29,124 nt of DNA from an uncultured Sutterella sp. (GCA_905212345.1 CAJMEC010000017.1:1-29124); one strand, 5' to 3'; shown: positions 1-7,818, numbered from the stretch's first letter. A program made the numbers and translations. The notes: generated by a model not told the origin, from the letters alone.

Positions 1-1119
1 AACGCAACAGCCGGTCACGCGCTTGATTTCGACGATGTCAGTTGGAGCACTATTGGTCATCCAAGCGTTGCTGTCGCTCCTGTCGCTTTTGCCCTAGCAC
101 AACATAGTCACGCCAGTGGAGAAAAAATGCTCATGTCATACGTGCTTGGCGTGGAACTCATGCACCAAATTGCGCGTTGGACAATGCCCGCTCTGAGCGA
201 AAGAGGCTGGCACACCACACCGGCTAACGGAGTATTTGGCGCCGCAACCGCCGCGTCCATTCTTTTGAATCTTTCAGAAGAACAGTTCACTCACGCTCTG
301 GGCATTGCAGCTACCCGAGCCTTCGGACTGAGAGCCAATTTCGGCAGTCAAACTAAAGCACTGCATGCCGGTCTTTGCGCACAAACAGGCATAGAGTGCG
401 CGTTGTTGGCCAAACATGGCATTACTTCACGAGATAACGCTATTGAAGCCACCGATGGATATGCTCAGTGTTTCTCCAACATTGAAAGCAAAGACTATCC
501 TGTAAACCTCGGTGAATTCTGGGACTTGGAAAACGTTGGATTGGTCATTAAACAATATCCTTGCTGCTCGGGCACTCACCCAACTCTAGATGTCTGGGGA
601 GAATTCATAGAAAAGCACCACATCACAGATAATGAAATCGCCAATATTGAGGCCGGTGTCAGTCTGCTGGGCCCACGTGAATTATCTTGTCATGAACCCA
701 TTAATACCGTGCAAGCAAAGTTTTCGCTTGAGTATGCCATTGCCTGCCGACTGGTTTTCGGTGATATCACCATTGATTCATTCTCTGATGAAAAAGTCAA
801 TGATCCCCGCGTTCAATCTCTGATGAAACGCATTCACATGTTTATCGATCCAGAACTAGCCAAACTTGGTTTTATCGGCACAGCGCCTATCCGCATGAAG
901 GTTGTACTAAAAAATGGTTCTGAATTTCGTTTAAGCAGTGATCTTGCGCAAGGTAATCCCGAAAAGCCTTTAAGCGAATCTCAATTCAGCAAAAAATTTA
1001 AAAACTGTGTGACTCGCTACGCACCAGAAAACTTAACTCAACAATGGTACGAACAATTACAAACATTAGAAAAACAAAATGCTGAAACCATCTTTTCCAT
1101 AGGTCTCTTATCTCAATAA
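1..1119 (+). CDS. MmgE/PrpD family protein (5' truncated by window)
   Basis: The frame is open from base 1 and ends at TAA 1117-1119, so the N-terminus lies outside the window; 372 residues are visible against a family norm of roughly 450-500. The visible part opens with NATAGHALDFDDV and then GHPS, the hallmark helical-domain segment of MmgE/PrpD proteins (2-methylcitrate dehydratase, cis-aconitate decarboxylase, iminodisuccinate epimerase). These enzymes act on small di- and tricarboxylates in the cytosol. The stop lies 13 bases before the ATG of a Dcu-type carrier, with AGGAGG between them, so the two are almost certainly co-transcribed and the carrier probably moves this enzyme's substrate or product. 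The precise reaction cannot be read from sequence. The first internal ATG at 127 is not the true start, because the conserved motif lies upstream of it. Confidence 0.88.
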   Translation, partial: NATAGHALDFDDVSWSTIGHPSVAVAPVAFALAQHSHASGEKMLMSYVLGVELMHQIARWTMPALSERGWHTTPANGVFGAATAASILLNLSEEQFTHALGIAATRAFGLRANFGSQTKALHAGLCAQTGIECALLAKHGITSRDNAIEATDGYAQCFSNIESKDYPVNLGEFWDLENVGLVIKQYPCCSGTHPTLDVWGEFIEKHHITDNEIANIEAGVSLLGPRELSCHEPINTVQAKFSLEYAIACRLVFGDITIDSFSDEKVNDPRVQSLMKRIHMFIDPELAKLGFIGTAPIRMKVVLKNGSEFRLSSDLAQGNPEKPLSESQFSKKFKNCVTRYAPENLTQQWYEQLQTLEKQNAETIFSIGLLSQ

Positions 1120-1132
1120 TCAGGAGGAAAAT

Positions 1133-2437
1133 ATGATATTTCTTGAAGTTGCTCTACTGATCGGCTGTATCGTCTATGCAGCAAAACTTGGGGGAATCGG
1201 CGTTGGGATGGCCGGTGGTTTGGGAATGGCGGTGGCTGTTTTTGGATTGGGGTTACAACCTGGAGCCATTCCCATAGACGTTATTCTAATTATTATGTCG
1301 GTAATTTTTGCAATTAGCGTCATGCAAGTGGCCGGCGGCATGGATTATATGGTGAAATGTGCTGCCAAACTGCTGCGAAGCCATCCAAAATACATCAACA
1401 TTTTGGCCCCTTCAGTTACTTTCATTTTGACTCTTTTAGGCGGCACTGGTTATACCGCCATGAGTGTACTCAATGTTATTCAGGAAGTTGCCAAAGAAAA
1501 TGGTGTTCGTCCATCACAACCCTTGACTAGCGCGGTGATTGCCAGTCAGATTTCAATTACTGCATCACCGATTTCTGCAGCGACCGCTGCCATGTATGTT
1601 GTCGTTGAAAAGATGGGCGTCTCCTTCGGTCAAGCTCTCTGTGTAATTATCCCTTCAGCTATTTTTGGAACGCTTATTGCGGTTGCCATTTCTAGTTTCC
1701 AAGGCTGCGATTTAAAAGACGATCCCATTTTCCAAAAACGCATGAGTGAAGGTCTCGTAAAAATGAGTACCCAGGGTCAAAAAGAAAAGGAAAGCTCACG
1801 CCAGGCAAAATTATCAGTGCTGATCTTCCTCTTGGGCGTCTTGTTCATCGTTCTATTGCTTTTATTTAAATCGCAAATCGGTCATACACTTGGAAGCCGA
1901 GACATCATCATTATCACGATGCTGGTATGCGCTCTCTTAATGTACTGGTTCTGCAAGGTACCGTTGGTTGAAATTAAAAAAACTCCGATTTTCGCCAGTG
2001 GTTTTGAAAGCTTGGTTGTTGTACTGGGTATCGTGTGGATGAGCGCCACGATTATCGGGGCTCATATTCCCGAAATTAAAACTCAGGCTACGGAGATGCT
2101 TACTCAATATCCGGCATTATTGGCTGTTGCATTTTTCTGCGTTTCCGCTCTGCTTTTCAGTCAAGGCGCGACCTCAGCGTTGCTCGTGCCCGTTGCTGCG
2201 AGCCTTGGCGTTGACGCATCAACAATTTTGGCCAGTTTTGTTGCCTGTTCAGCGCTTTATATCACCAACATCTATCCGACTACGGCGTTTGCAATCGCTT
2301 GCGATGACACCGGGTCTTTCCTGGATAAAAAATGGAACGGTTCTTTTGTGATTAATCATCCATTTTTCCTTCCTGGGTGCGTCAGTCTTATTGCCGCAGT
2401 ACCGTTTGGATTTTTAATGACTAAATTAGTTTTCTAA
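1133..2437 (+). CDS. Dcu-family anaerobic C4-dicarboxylate transporter, divergent paralogue 1
   Basis: A 434-residue polytopic inner-membrane protein of the DcuA/DcuB family (E. coli members are about 433-446 residues). It shows the family's N-terminal glycine-rich repeat (GGIGVGMAGGLG), the LQPGAIPIDV segment, the GGMDYM motif followed by KLLRSHPKYI, and a C-terminal INHPFFLPG. Family members exchange fumarate, malate or aspartate for succinate under anaerobiosis. This copy departs from DcuB at two conserved sites: GGTGYTAMS replaces CGTGHVVYT near residues 102-112, and NIYPTTAFAIACDDTGS replaces the PTYPSDLAAIQFDRSGT region. Different substrate specificity is therefore plausible. AGGAGG at 1122-1127 supports the ATG at 1133. 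It sits directly behind the MmgE/PrpD gene and ahead of a strong terminator, forming a two-gene or longer unit. Confidence 0.9.
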   Translation: MIFLEVALLIGCIVYAAKLGGIGVGMAGGLGMAVAVFGLGLQPGAIPIDVILIIMSVIFAISVMQVAGGMDYMVKCAAKLLRSHPKYINILAPSVTFILTLLGGTGYTAMSVLNVIQEVAKENGVRPSQPLTSAVIASQISITASPISAATAAMYVVVEKMGVSFGQALCVIIPSAIFGTLIAVAISSFQGCDLKDDPIFQKRMSEGLVKMSTQGQKEKESSRQAKLSVLIFLLGVLFIVLLLLFKSQIGHTLGSRDIIIITMLVCALLMYWFCKVPLVEIKKTPIFASGFESLVVVLGIVWMSATIIGAHIPEIKTQATEMLTQYPALLAVAFFCVSALLFSQGATSALLVPVAASLGVDASTILASFVACSALYITNIYPTTAFAIACDDTGSFLDKKWNGSFVINHPFFLPGCVSLIAAVPFGFLMTKLVF

Positions 2438-2463
2438 CATCGACAGTATCGATCCTAGAATTT

Positions 2464-2493
2464 GCCCAACGTTGTAACCGTTGGGCTTTTTTT
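2464..2493 (+). terminator. Intrinsic terminator after Dcu paralogue 1
   Basis: GCCCAACG (2464-2471) pairs with CGTTGGGC (2479-2486) across a 7-base loop and is followed by seven T. It lies 26 bases past the carrier stop and separates the MmgE/Dcu unit from the M20 hydrolase. Confidence 0.9.
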
Positions 2494-2562
2494 CTTTCGG
2501 GAAAGTTCGAAAAAGCGCTAAACTTCAATTGTTCCACACTCTACTAGGAAAGGAATATACCC

Positions 2563-3666
2563 ATGTCCACAGTTCTCGATCCCATCAAAATGTGGGAAGA
2601 CCTCCATAAGATTCCTGAATTGGCCATGCAGGAAGTTAAGACTGCTGCCTACGTTACCAAGACGCTTCAGGATTTAGGCATTGAAGTGCAGACCGGTATC
2701 GGCGGCACTACTGGCGTAATGGGCATCATTAAAGGCTCCGAACCGGGCCCAGTCGTGATGTTGCGCGCCGACATGGACGCATTGCCCTTCACGATTGACG
2801 GTAAAGAATGCGCCATCCATGCCTGCGGCCATGACTCTCACACAGCCATGTTGTTGGCTGCCGCCAGCCGCCTAAAGGATCGCGTCAAGAAGGGCACTCT
2901 CAAATTGCTCTTCCAACCCGCTGAAGAAGAAATCAGTGGCGCTTTGGCCATGATCAAAGCCGGTGTTATTGATGATGTGGACTACGCCTTGGGCGCTCAC
3001 ATCCGTCCGATTCAAGACGTTCCAGCCGGTCAAATTTGCCCGGCGGTCAACCACACGGCTTCCAACACGCTTCGCGTGGAAGTAACGGGCCGTAGCGCTC
3101 ACGCCGCTCGTCCGCATTTGGGCGTTAATGCTCTTGATGTAGCCTGCGCCATTGTTCAAGGCACGCAAAACATGTGGTTTAACCCAACCAATATTTGGTC
3201 GATGAAAGCCACGCAATTACACGCTGACCAAGGAGCAACAAACTCCATTCCTGAAAAGGCTGTGATCACCTTTGACTGCCGCGCTCAAACGAATCCGTTG
3301 ATGAAGGATTTCCGTGAACGTTTCGCTAAATTGGTTGAGGGAATCGCCACCGGCTACGGCGCAACGGCCACCATTACGGAACTTGGTGCCTGCCCGGCGG
3401 CTGAATACGACGATGACTTCAAGCAAACGGTGATTGAATCCATCGTTCGTACTCATGGTCAGGAAGCCGTCGCTAAGGACTGCGGTGGCGGCGGTGAAGA
3501 TTTCCACTACTACAAGATGCATAAGCCCACGATGAAGGCCGCCTATTTCGGTTTAGGCGTTGGAGCAACGCCGGGTCTTCACGCTGCAACGATGCACTTT
3601 GACCCGAAATACCTCCCGATGGGGGTCGATGTGATGGTTGATGTGGTGGAACGCTTGATCGGCTAA
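2563..3666 (+). CDS. M20D family amidohydrolase (N-acyl-amino-acid/hippurate hydrolase type)
   Basis: A 367-residue zinc/manganese-type peptidase-family M20D enzyme. Members hydrolyse amide bonds of N-acyl amino acids, hippurate, indole-acetyl amino acids or small peptides in the cytosol. Visible motifs in order: MLRADMDALP (about 66-75), HACGHDSHTA (86-95, metal-binding Cys88 and His90), LLFQPAEEE (115-123, metal and catalytic Glu), GAHIRP (144-149, metal His), then GGGGEDFHYY and a late GLHAATMHFD. All metal-binding residues appear intact and the length is slightly short for the family. AGGAAAGGA upstream supports the ATG at 2563. The gene is flanked by terminators, so it is probably a single-gene unit, and its biased codon use suggests high expression. 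The substrate is not determinable; an amino-acid conjugate feeding the neighbouring dicarboxylate pathway is one possibility. Confidence 0.88.
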   Translation: MSTVLDPIKMWEDLHKIPELAMQEVKTAAYVTKTLQDLGIEVQTGIGGTTGVMGIIKGSEPGPVVMLRADMDALPFTIDGKECAIHACGHDSHTAMLLAAASRLKDRVKKGTLKLLFQPAEEEISGALAMIKAGVIDDVDYALGAHIRPIQDVPAGQICPAVNHTASNTLRVEVTGRSAHAARPHLGVNALDVACAIVQGTQNMWFNPTNIWSMKATQLHADQGATNSIPEKAVITFDCRAQTNPLMKDFRERFAKLVEGIATGYGATATITELGACPAAEYDDDFKQTVIESIVRTHGQEAVAKDCGGGGEDFHYYKMHKPTMKAAYFGLGVGATPGLHAATMHFDPKYLPMGVDVMVDVVERLIG

Positions 3667-3684
3667 TTCACAATCACCGATGAC

Positions 3685-3720
3685 AAAATGGGGAGTCTCA
3701 AACTCCCCATTTTTTGTTTT
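3685..3720. terminator. Bidirectional intrinsic terminator
   Basis: AAAATGGGGAGT (3685-3696) pairs with ACTCCCCATTTT (3702-3713) around the loop CTCAA. A T-run follows on the plus strand and a TTTTG run on the minus strand. It serves both the M20 hydrolase and the convergent GntR gene. Confidence 0.9.
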
Positions 3721-3731
3721 CCGATATAAAG

Positions 3732-4394
3732 CTACAGCGGCAACAGTTGCGATTGTTCCATTAAGTGGGCGCGCAAAAGTTCAGAAGCTTTTTGAGCATC
3801 CCCCATGCGAATCGCCCGCAAAATTTCCCTTTCCTGTCGAGCGATATCCAAGAAGAATTGTCTGTCCATGTTGGCAATGCGGTGTGAGGTTTTTTCAAAA
3901 TACGTCACCAGCACGCCTGAGAAAACCTGAAGAACTCGATTTCCGCATCCTTCCAGAAGCAATAAATGGAATTCTCGGTCAAATTTATCAGCCACCAACG
4001 GTTCATCGGCGTGTTCTTCAATCTTATTGAGTGTGCCTTCCAATCGGGAAGCCAAAGCCGGAGTGATGCGACGGCTGACTAACGGCATGAGAGAGCACTC
4101 CACTAAAGCGCGAGCCTCAATAAATTCCTGCACGTCAAAATTAGCCACGTCGAAACGCATCTGGATCTGATTGCGCAAACTATTTGCGCCCACTTCACGA
4201 ACCGTCGTACCACGCTTCGGTGTTCTAACCAGAATCCCCATTTGAGTCAAAATATCCAACTCTTTGCGAATACGGTAGCGGGTCACACCGAAACGCTTAG
4301 CCAATTCCGTTTCCGTGTCAATGCGCTCGCCATTTTTTGCTTGTTCCTGCAAATGATCACGAATTTGTTCAAACAAATTGTCGTTTTGTTGCAT
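3732..4394 (-). CDS. GntR-family transcriptional regulator, FCD (FadR-type) subfamily
   Basis: A cytosolic one-component regulator. From the chosen ATG (4394) it is 220 residues. The N-terminal winged helix runs over about residues 1-70, with the helix-turn-helix segment TELAKRFGVTRYRIRKEL and a wing ending in RTPKRGTTV. The C-terminal FCD ligand-binding domain contains FDREFH and RAHLMEQ, where conserved acid and histidine residues usually bind a metal and an organic-acid effector. The frame extends upstream to an in-frame TTG at 4469 and an ATG at 4430. I prefer 4394 because AAAGG lies about 10 bases before it, while the other two lack a Shine-Dalgarno. It is divergent from Dcu paralogue 2, whose promoter region it shares, and probably controls that gene and itself in response to a carboxylate. 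The palindrome at 4506-4515 is a candidate operator. Confidence 0.88.
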   Translation of the reverse strand: MQQNDNLFEQIRDHLQEQAKNGERIDTETELAKRFGVTRYRIRKELDILTQMGILVRTPKRGTTVREVGANSLRNQIQMRFDVANFDVQEFIEARALVECSLMPLVSRRITPALASRLEGTLNKIEEHADEPLVADKFDREFHLLLLEGCGNRVLQVFSGVLVTYFEKTSHRIANMDRQFFLDIARQEREILRAIRMGDAQKASELLRAHLMEQSQLLPL

Positions 4395-4505
4395 TTTGTT
4401 CGAGACCTTTGAAAAATTGTTAGCGATCATTATAGGGGGATTTTTGACTACTCTTTGATTATTCAACAAAAATTAAGGGTTTTTAATGATGGACATCTAA
4501 CTTAA

Positions 4506-4515
4506 TTGTCGACAA
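4506..4515. promoter_or_regulatory. Candidate GntR operator palindrome
   Basis: TTGTCGACAA is a perfect 10-base palindrome in the divergent intergenic region. Its TTGT...ACAA form resembles operators described for FCD-type GntR proteins. Assignment to the neighbouring regulator is inference. Confidence 0.4.
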
Positions 4516-4696
4516 ATTGGTGATTTCCCGATACGTAAAATGCAATATTTTAGCCTTATATGTCGGTCTAAGCATTTGAAAAATGTAAAATAAATTGCTC
4601 TTAATTTATCTTTTCCACAATGTTGTTGGCATTTGTTGAAAAAGATCGCCGTTTGAAAATCCTCGAAAAGACGCCTACGATTAGCCGAAAATACAT

Positions 4697-4713
4697 GGAG
4701 CTTACTAAGCTCC
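4697..4713 (+). promoter_or_regulatory. Leader hairpin ahead of Dcu paralogue 2
   Basis: GGAGCTT (4697-4703) pairs perfectly with AAGCTCC (4707-4713) around a 3-base loop, followed by a pyrimidine stretch CCCTCTTTTG. It lies about 20 bases upstream of AAGGAA. It could be a weak attenuator or a 5' stabilising hairpin; the tail is not a clean T-run. Confidence 0.45.
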
Positions 4714-4745
4714 CCCTCTTTTGTTACTTCTCCAAGGAATAAAAA

Positions 4746-6080
4746 ATGGTTGATGTCCAATTTTGGCTCCAACTTGCCGTCGTCTTATTCTGCTTGGCAG
4801 TCGGCGGCCGTTTCGGCGGCGTGGGTTTGGGTGCTGCTGGCGGCTTCGGCGTGAGCATCCTTGTTCTCGGCTTCGGCATGCAACCGGGCTCTCCTCCCGT
4901 ATCCGTCCTTTTGATTATTACCGCAGTGATTGCCTGCACGAGCGTCTTGCAAGGCTCCGGCGGTTTGGATTATTTGGTCGGTTTAGCTGAAAAGTTACTG
5001 CGTAAATGGCCTCGCGCCATTAACTTTGTGGGCCCCGTGGTTTGCTCCATCTTCGTGATTTTTGTGGGTACCGCCTATGTGGCTTTCGCCGTATACCCGG
5101 TGGTAGCTGAAGTGGCAGCCTCGGCAAAGATTAGACCGGAAAGAGCTGTTTCAGCCTCGGTGATCTGCGCCGGTATCGGCGTGATGGCCAGCCCCATGAG
5201 TGCCGCCATGGCTGCCATGGTGGGTATCATGTCCGCCTACGGCTACACGTTGCTTGATATTCTGTCGGTTTCTGTTCCCACGTATTTCATCGCCGTGTTG
5301 GCGGCTTGCTTGTCTGTGAACTGGCGCGGCTGCGAACTCGAAAAAGATCCTGAGTTCATCCATCGCGTGCAAACGGGCCAATACACGGAACTGCATGTTT
5401 CCACGACCGATCGCATCTATAAGGAACCGAGCAAAGGCGCTAAGATCGGTGTGTTGATTTTCGCCATCGGTATTTTGACATCCATTACGATCGGCTCTTC
5501 TGAAACCCTGCGCCCGTCTTGGGAAGTTGCTGGTAAGATCAGCCAATTGCCGATTCCATCTTTGATTCAGATGGTCATGCTGGCAACCGCCTTGGTAATC
5601 ATCGTTGTCTGTAAGGTACCTAGCGACAAATTCGCTTCCGGTTCCGTTTTCCGCTCCGGTTTGATCGGCGTGGTCGGTGTTTTCGGCATTTCCTGGTTAA
5701 CGGGTACGTTCTTTGACACGCACAAGGATGTGTTCGTTCACTACTTCTCCGATATTGCCAGCTCTTCGCCTATCATCTTCTGCATCGTCTGCTTCTGCTT
5801 TAGCTCGGTGATTTTCTCGCCGACCGTCAGCACGACCATTTTGATGCCGATCGGCTTAGCCTTAGGTTTAAGCCCGCAACTGTTAGTCGGCATTTGGGCT
5901 TCCTGCTACGGTGACTTTGTTATCCCAGGCGGTGCACAAATCGGTTGTACGGCTTTTGACCGTACCGGCACGACGAGATTGGGCAGTTTCGTGTTTAACC
6001 ACAGCTATATGCGACCAGGTCTGGTCTTCGTTGTGGTCGGCACGGCTGCTGGCTGGTTCATCTCGCAAATCATGCTCTAA
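4746..6080 (+). CDS. Dcu-family C4-dicarboxylate transporter, divergent paralogue 2
   Basis: A 444-residue polytopic inner-membrane carrier of the DcuA/DcuB family. It has the family's N-terminal GG-rich segment, MQPGSPPVSV, GSGGLDYLV followed by EKLLRKWPRAINF, KIRPERAVSAS, and a C-terminal FDRTGTTRLGSFVFNHS. In DcuB the region before FDRSGTT reads PTYPSDLAAIQ, but here it is PGGAQIGCTA, and FVGTAYVAFAV replaces the DcuB CGTGHVVYT motif. These changes at otherwise conserved positions suggest a different or broader substrate than fumarate/succinate. AAGGAA supports the ATG at 4746. Strong codon bias suggests high expression. It is divergent from the GntR regulator, which probably controls it, and ends in its own terminator. 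Confidence 0.9.
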   Translation: MVDVQFWLQLAVVLFCLAVGGRFGGVGLGAAGGFGVSILVLGFGMQPGSPPVSVLLIITAVIACTSVLQGSGGLDYLVGLAEKLLRKWPRAINFVGPVVCSIFVIFVGTAYVAFAVYPVVAEVAASAKIRPERAVSASVICAGIGVMASPMSAAMAAMVGIMSAYGYTLLDILSVSVPTYFIAVLAACLSVNWRGCELEKDPEFIHRVQTGQYTELHVSTTDRIYKEPSKGAKIGVLIFAIGILTSITIGSSETLRPSWEVAGKISQLPIPSLIQMVMLATALVIIVVCKVPSDKFASGSVFRSGLIGVVGVFGISWLTGTFFDTHKDVFVHYFSDIASSSPIIFCIVCFCFSSVIFSPTVSTTILMPIGLALGLSPQLLVGIWASCYGDFVIPGGAQIGCTAFDRTGTTRLGSFVFNHSYMRPGLVFVVVGTAAGWFISQIML

Positions 6081-6105
6081 TCTATACGGTTAAAACATTT
6101 GCGTT

Positions 6106-6138
6106 AACGGAGGATTCTTGAGGAATTCTCCGTTTTTT
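6106..6138 (+). terminator. Intrinsic terminator after Dcu paralogue 2
   Basis: AACGGAGGATTC (6106-6117) pairs with GAATTCTCCGTT (6123-6134), a 12-bp stem with one G-U pair and the loop TTGAG, followed by T. Confidence 0.92.
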
Positions 6139-6480
6139 ATACCTCTTAAGAGCAACACAAAATCCTCTCAAAGATACAAATCGAAACAAATCATTAAAAA
6201 TTTATCGTTGATTAGATATGGCTCAATCTCTTTTTATTCGGGCAAGTTTGAATTAAATTAAGGAAAACTCCCTACCCATTTTGTAAAAATTTAAGGGTTA
6301 ACCCTAAATACTTTTTAGTATTTTTGTAAAGATAACCGAAAGATATATCCCTAGCTCAAAAACAAAACGCTCGAGACAAGAAAAAGTTGTGTTACATATG
6401 TGAAAATTCGCAGTGCTTAGAAAGGTTACGGCAACGTAACCTCTTCTATTGTTTAAAAGAGAAAATAAAGGAAACTTACC
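6139..6480 (+). promoter_or_regulatory. Long AT-rich upstream region and leader of dcuB
   Basis: About 340 non-coding bases. I see a perfect palindrome AGGGTTAACCCT at 6294-6305, an inverted repeat AAATACT/AGTATTT at 6306-6323, and a strong hairpin at 6423-6442. The ribosome-binding site AAAGGAA lies just before the ATG. I found no clean FNR consensus (TTGAT-N4-ATCAA) and no unambiguous -35/-10 pair. A region this long suggests several regulator sites, as at E. coli dcuB, but none can be named. Confidence 0.5.
6423..6442 (+). promoter_or_regulatory. GCAA-tetraloop hairpin in the dcuB leader
   Basis: AGGTTACG (6423-6430) and CGTAACCT (6435-6442) form a perfect 8-bp stem closed by GCAA, a GNRA-type tetraloop. 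No T-run follows, so it is not a normal terminator. It lies about 25 bases before the ribosome-binding site and may stabilise the mRNA 5' region or bind a regulator; as DNA it could also be an operator. Confidence 0.5.
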
Positions 6481-7818
6481 ATGGTTGGTACTGACTTTTG
6501 GCTACAACTAATCTTAGTGTTGGCATGCTTGTTCTATGGTGCCCGCAAAGGTGGTATGGCCCTCGGCCTTTTGGGTGGCGTGGGCTTGATCGTTTTGGTT
6601 TTCGGCTTCGGCCTTAAACCGGGTAAACCTCCGGTCGACGTGATCCTCACGATTTTGGCCGTGGTTTGCGGTTCTGCTACTTTGCAAGCCGCTGGTGGTT
6701 TGGATTGCTTACTCCAAATCGCTGAAAAGATTTTGCGTAGAAATCCCCGCTACGTCTGCTTCCTCGCTCCGTACATCTGCTGGTTCTTGACCATCTTGTG
6801 CGGCACGGGTCACGTTGTTTATACGATGTTGCCCATTATCTATGACGTAGCTATTAAGAATAACATCCGTCCGGAACGCCCGATGGCTGGTTCCACGATC
6901 GCCTCTCAAATGGGCGTGATCTGCTCGCCGGCTGCTGTAGCTGCTGTTTCCATGATCGCCTTGATGGAAGGTTACACGATCAATGGCCAACACTTCGGCT
7001 TCGTTGACCTCTTCTCCATCACGATTCCTGGCGGCTTCTTCGGTGTGTTCGCCGTCTGCTGCTTCTCTTGGTTCCGTGGTAAGGACCTTGACAAGGATCA
7101 GGAATTCCAAAAATTGATTTCCGATCCGGAAATGAAGAAGTATGTCTACGGTGATACGACAACCTTGATCGGTAAGAAGTTCACGGGCAAGCAATGGCTC
7201 TCTTTGGGCTTGTTCATCGGCGTGATCGTTATCGTGGCTATCCTCGGTATGTTCCCCGAATTGCGTCCGAAAGGCTGCTCGATGACCTTGGCTATTCAAA
7301 TGTTCATGTTGGCCGCCGGTACGTTGATGGTTATCTTCTGCGATGTTAAGGCTTCTGACGTGGCTAAGAACAGCGTGTTCCGTGCTGGTACTGTCGCCAT
7401 CGTGGCTGTGTACGGTGTGGCTTGGATGGCCGATACGATGTTTGCCGCTCACTTGAACGACTTGAAGGTCGGCTTGACTGAATACGTTAAGGTTTATCCG
7501 TGGGCCTACGCTATCGTGTTGCTCTTGGTTTCCAAGTTGGTGAACTCTCAAGCTGCCGCCGTTGCAACGATCGTTCCGGTTGCCTTGGCTGTTGGTACGC
7601 CTCCGGGAATTGTGGTCGCTTTCTCTGCCGCCTGCTACGGTTACTACATTCTTCCGACGTATCCGTCTGACTTGGCCGCTATTCAATTCGACCGCTCCGG
7701 CACGACCCATATCGGCAAGTTCGTGATCAACCACTCCTTCATCCTCCCGGGCTTGATCGGTGTGTTCACAGCTTCCATCGCCGGTTACATCTTCGCTGCG
7801 ATGTATGGTTTCGTTTAA
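6481..7818 (+). CDS. dcuB: Anaerobic C4-dicarboxylate transporter DcuB
   Basis: A 445-residue inner-membrane fumarate/succinate antiporter. It closely follows E. coli DcuB (446 residues) along its whole length: FYGARKGGMALGLLGG near the start, KPGKPPVDV, ILCGTGHVVYTMLPIIYDVA, KNNIRPERPM, the loop FRGKDLDKDQEFQK, VYGDTTTL, and near the C-terminus LPTYPSDLAAIQFDRSGTT and FVINHSFILPG. It is the canonical member of the three carriers here. In E. coli DcuB works in fumarate respiration and also modulates the DcuS sensor. The gene is followed by a terminator and then a class I fumarase, echoing the E. coli dcuB-fumB order. Strong codon bias suggests high expression. Confidence 0.96.
   Translation: MVGTDFWLQLILVLACLFYGARKGGMALGLLGGVGLIVLVFGFGLKPGKPPVDVILTILAVVCGSATLQAAGGLDCLLQIAEKILRRNPRYVCFLAPYICWFLTILCGTGHVVYTMLPIIYDVAIKNNIRPERPMAGSTIASQMGVICSPAAVAAVSMIALMEGYTINGQHFGFVDLFSITIPGGFFGVFAVCCFSWFRGKDLDKDQEFQKLISDPEMKKYVYGDTTTLIGKKFTGKQWLSLGLFIGVIVIVAILGMFPELRPKGCSMTLAIQMFMLAAGTLMVIFCDVKASDVAKNSVFRAGTVAIVAVYGVAWMADTMFAAHLNDLKVGLTEYVKVYPWAYAIVLLLVSKLVNSQAAAVATIVPVALAVGTPPGIVVAFSAACYGYYILPTYPSDLAAIQFDRSGTTHIGKFVINHSFILPGLIGVFTASIAGYIFAAMYGFV

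Larger units (their letters stand above)
4395..4745. other. Divergent intergenic region between gntR and Dcu paralogue 2
   Basis: This AT-rich, 351-base non-coding stretch should hold the promoters for both divergent genes. I see the TTGTCGACAA palindrome, a -10-like TAAAAT at 4586-4591 without a convincing -35 partner, and a hairpin at 4697-4713 just before the plus-strand ribosome-binding site. No credible coding frame is present. Confidence 0.7.

Noticed and set aside
3680..4030. Plus-strand frame antisense to gntR
   Set aside because: It is a shadow of the well-supported regulator on the other strand and lacks domain features.
6206..6235. Possible FNR site TTGAT upstream of dcuB
   Set aside because: Only one half-site is present; no ATCAA follows at four bases.
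6273..6279. NarL-like heptamer TACCCAT upstream of dcuB
   Set aside because: A single heptamer is expected by chance in AT-rich DNA, and no partner heptamer was seen.
6709..7734. Long minus-strand open frame (341 codons) antisense to dcuB, and similar ones opposite the fumarase and pflB genes
   Set aside because: The plus-strand genes are unmistakable, and their strong codon bias avoids codons whose complement is a stop. The antisense products are low-complexity, polar and charged with no recognisable domain.
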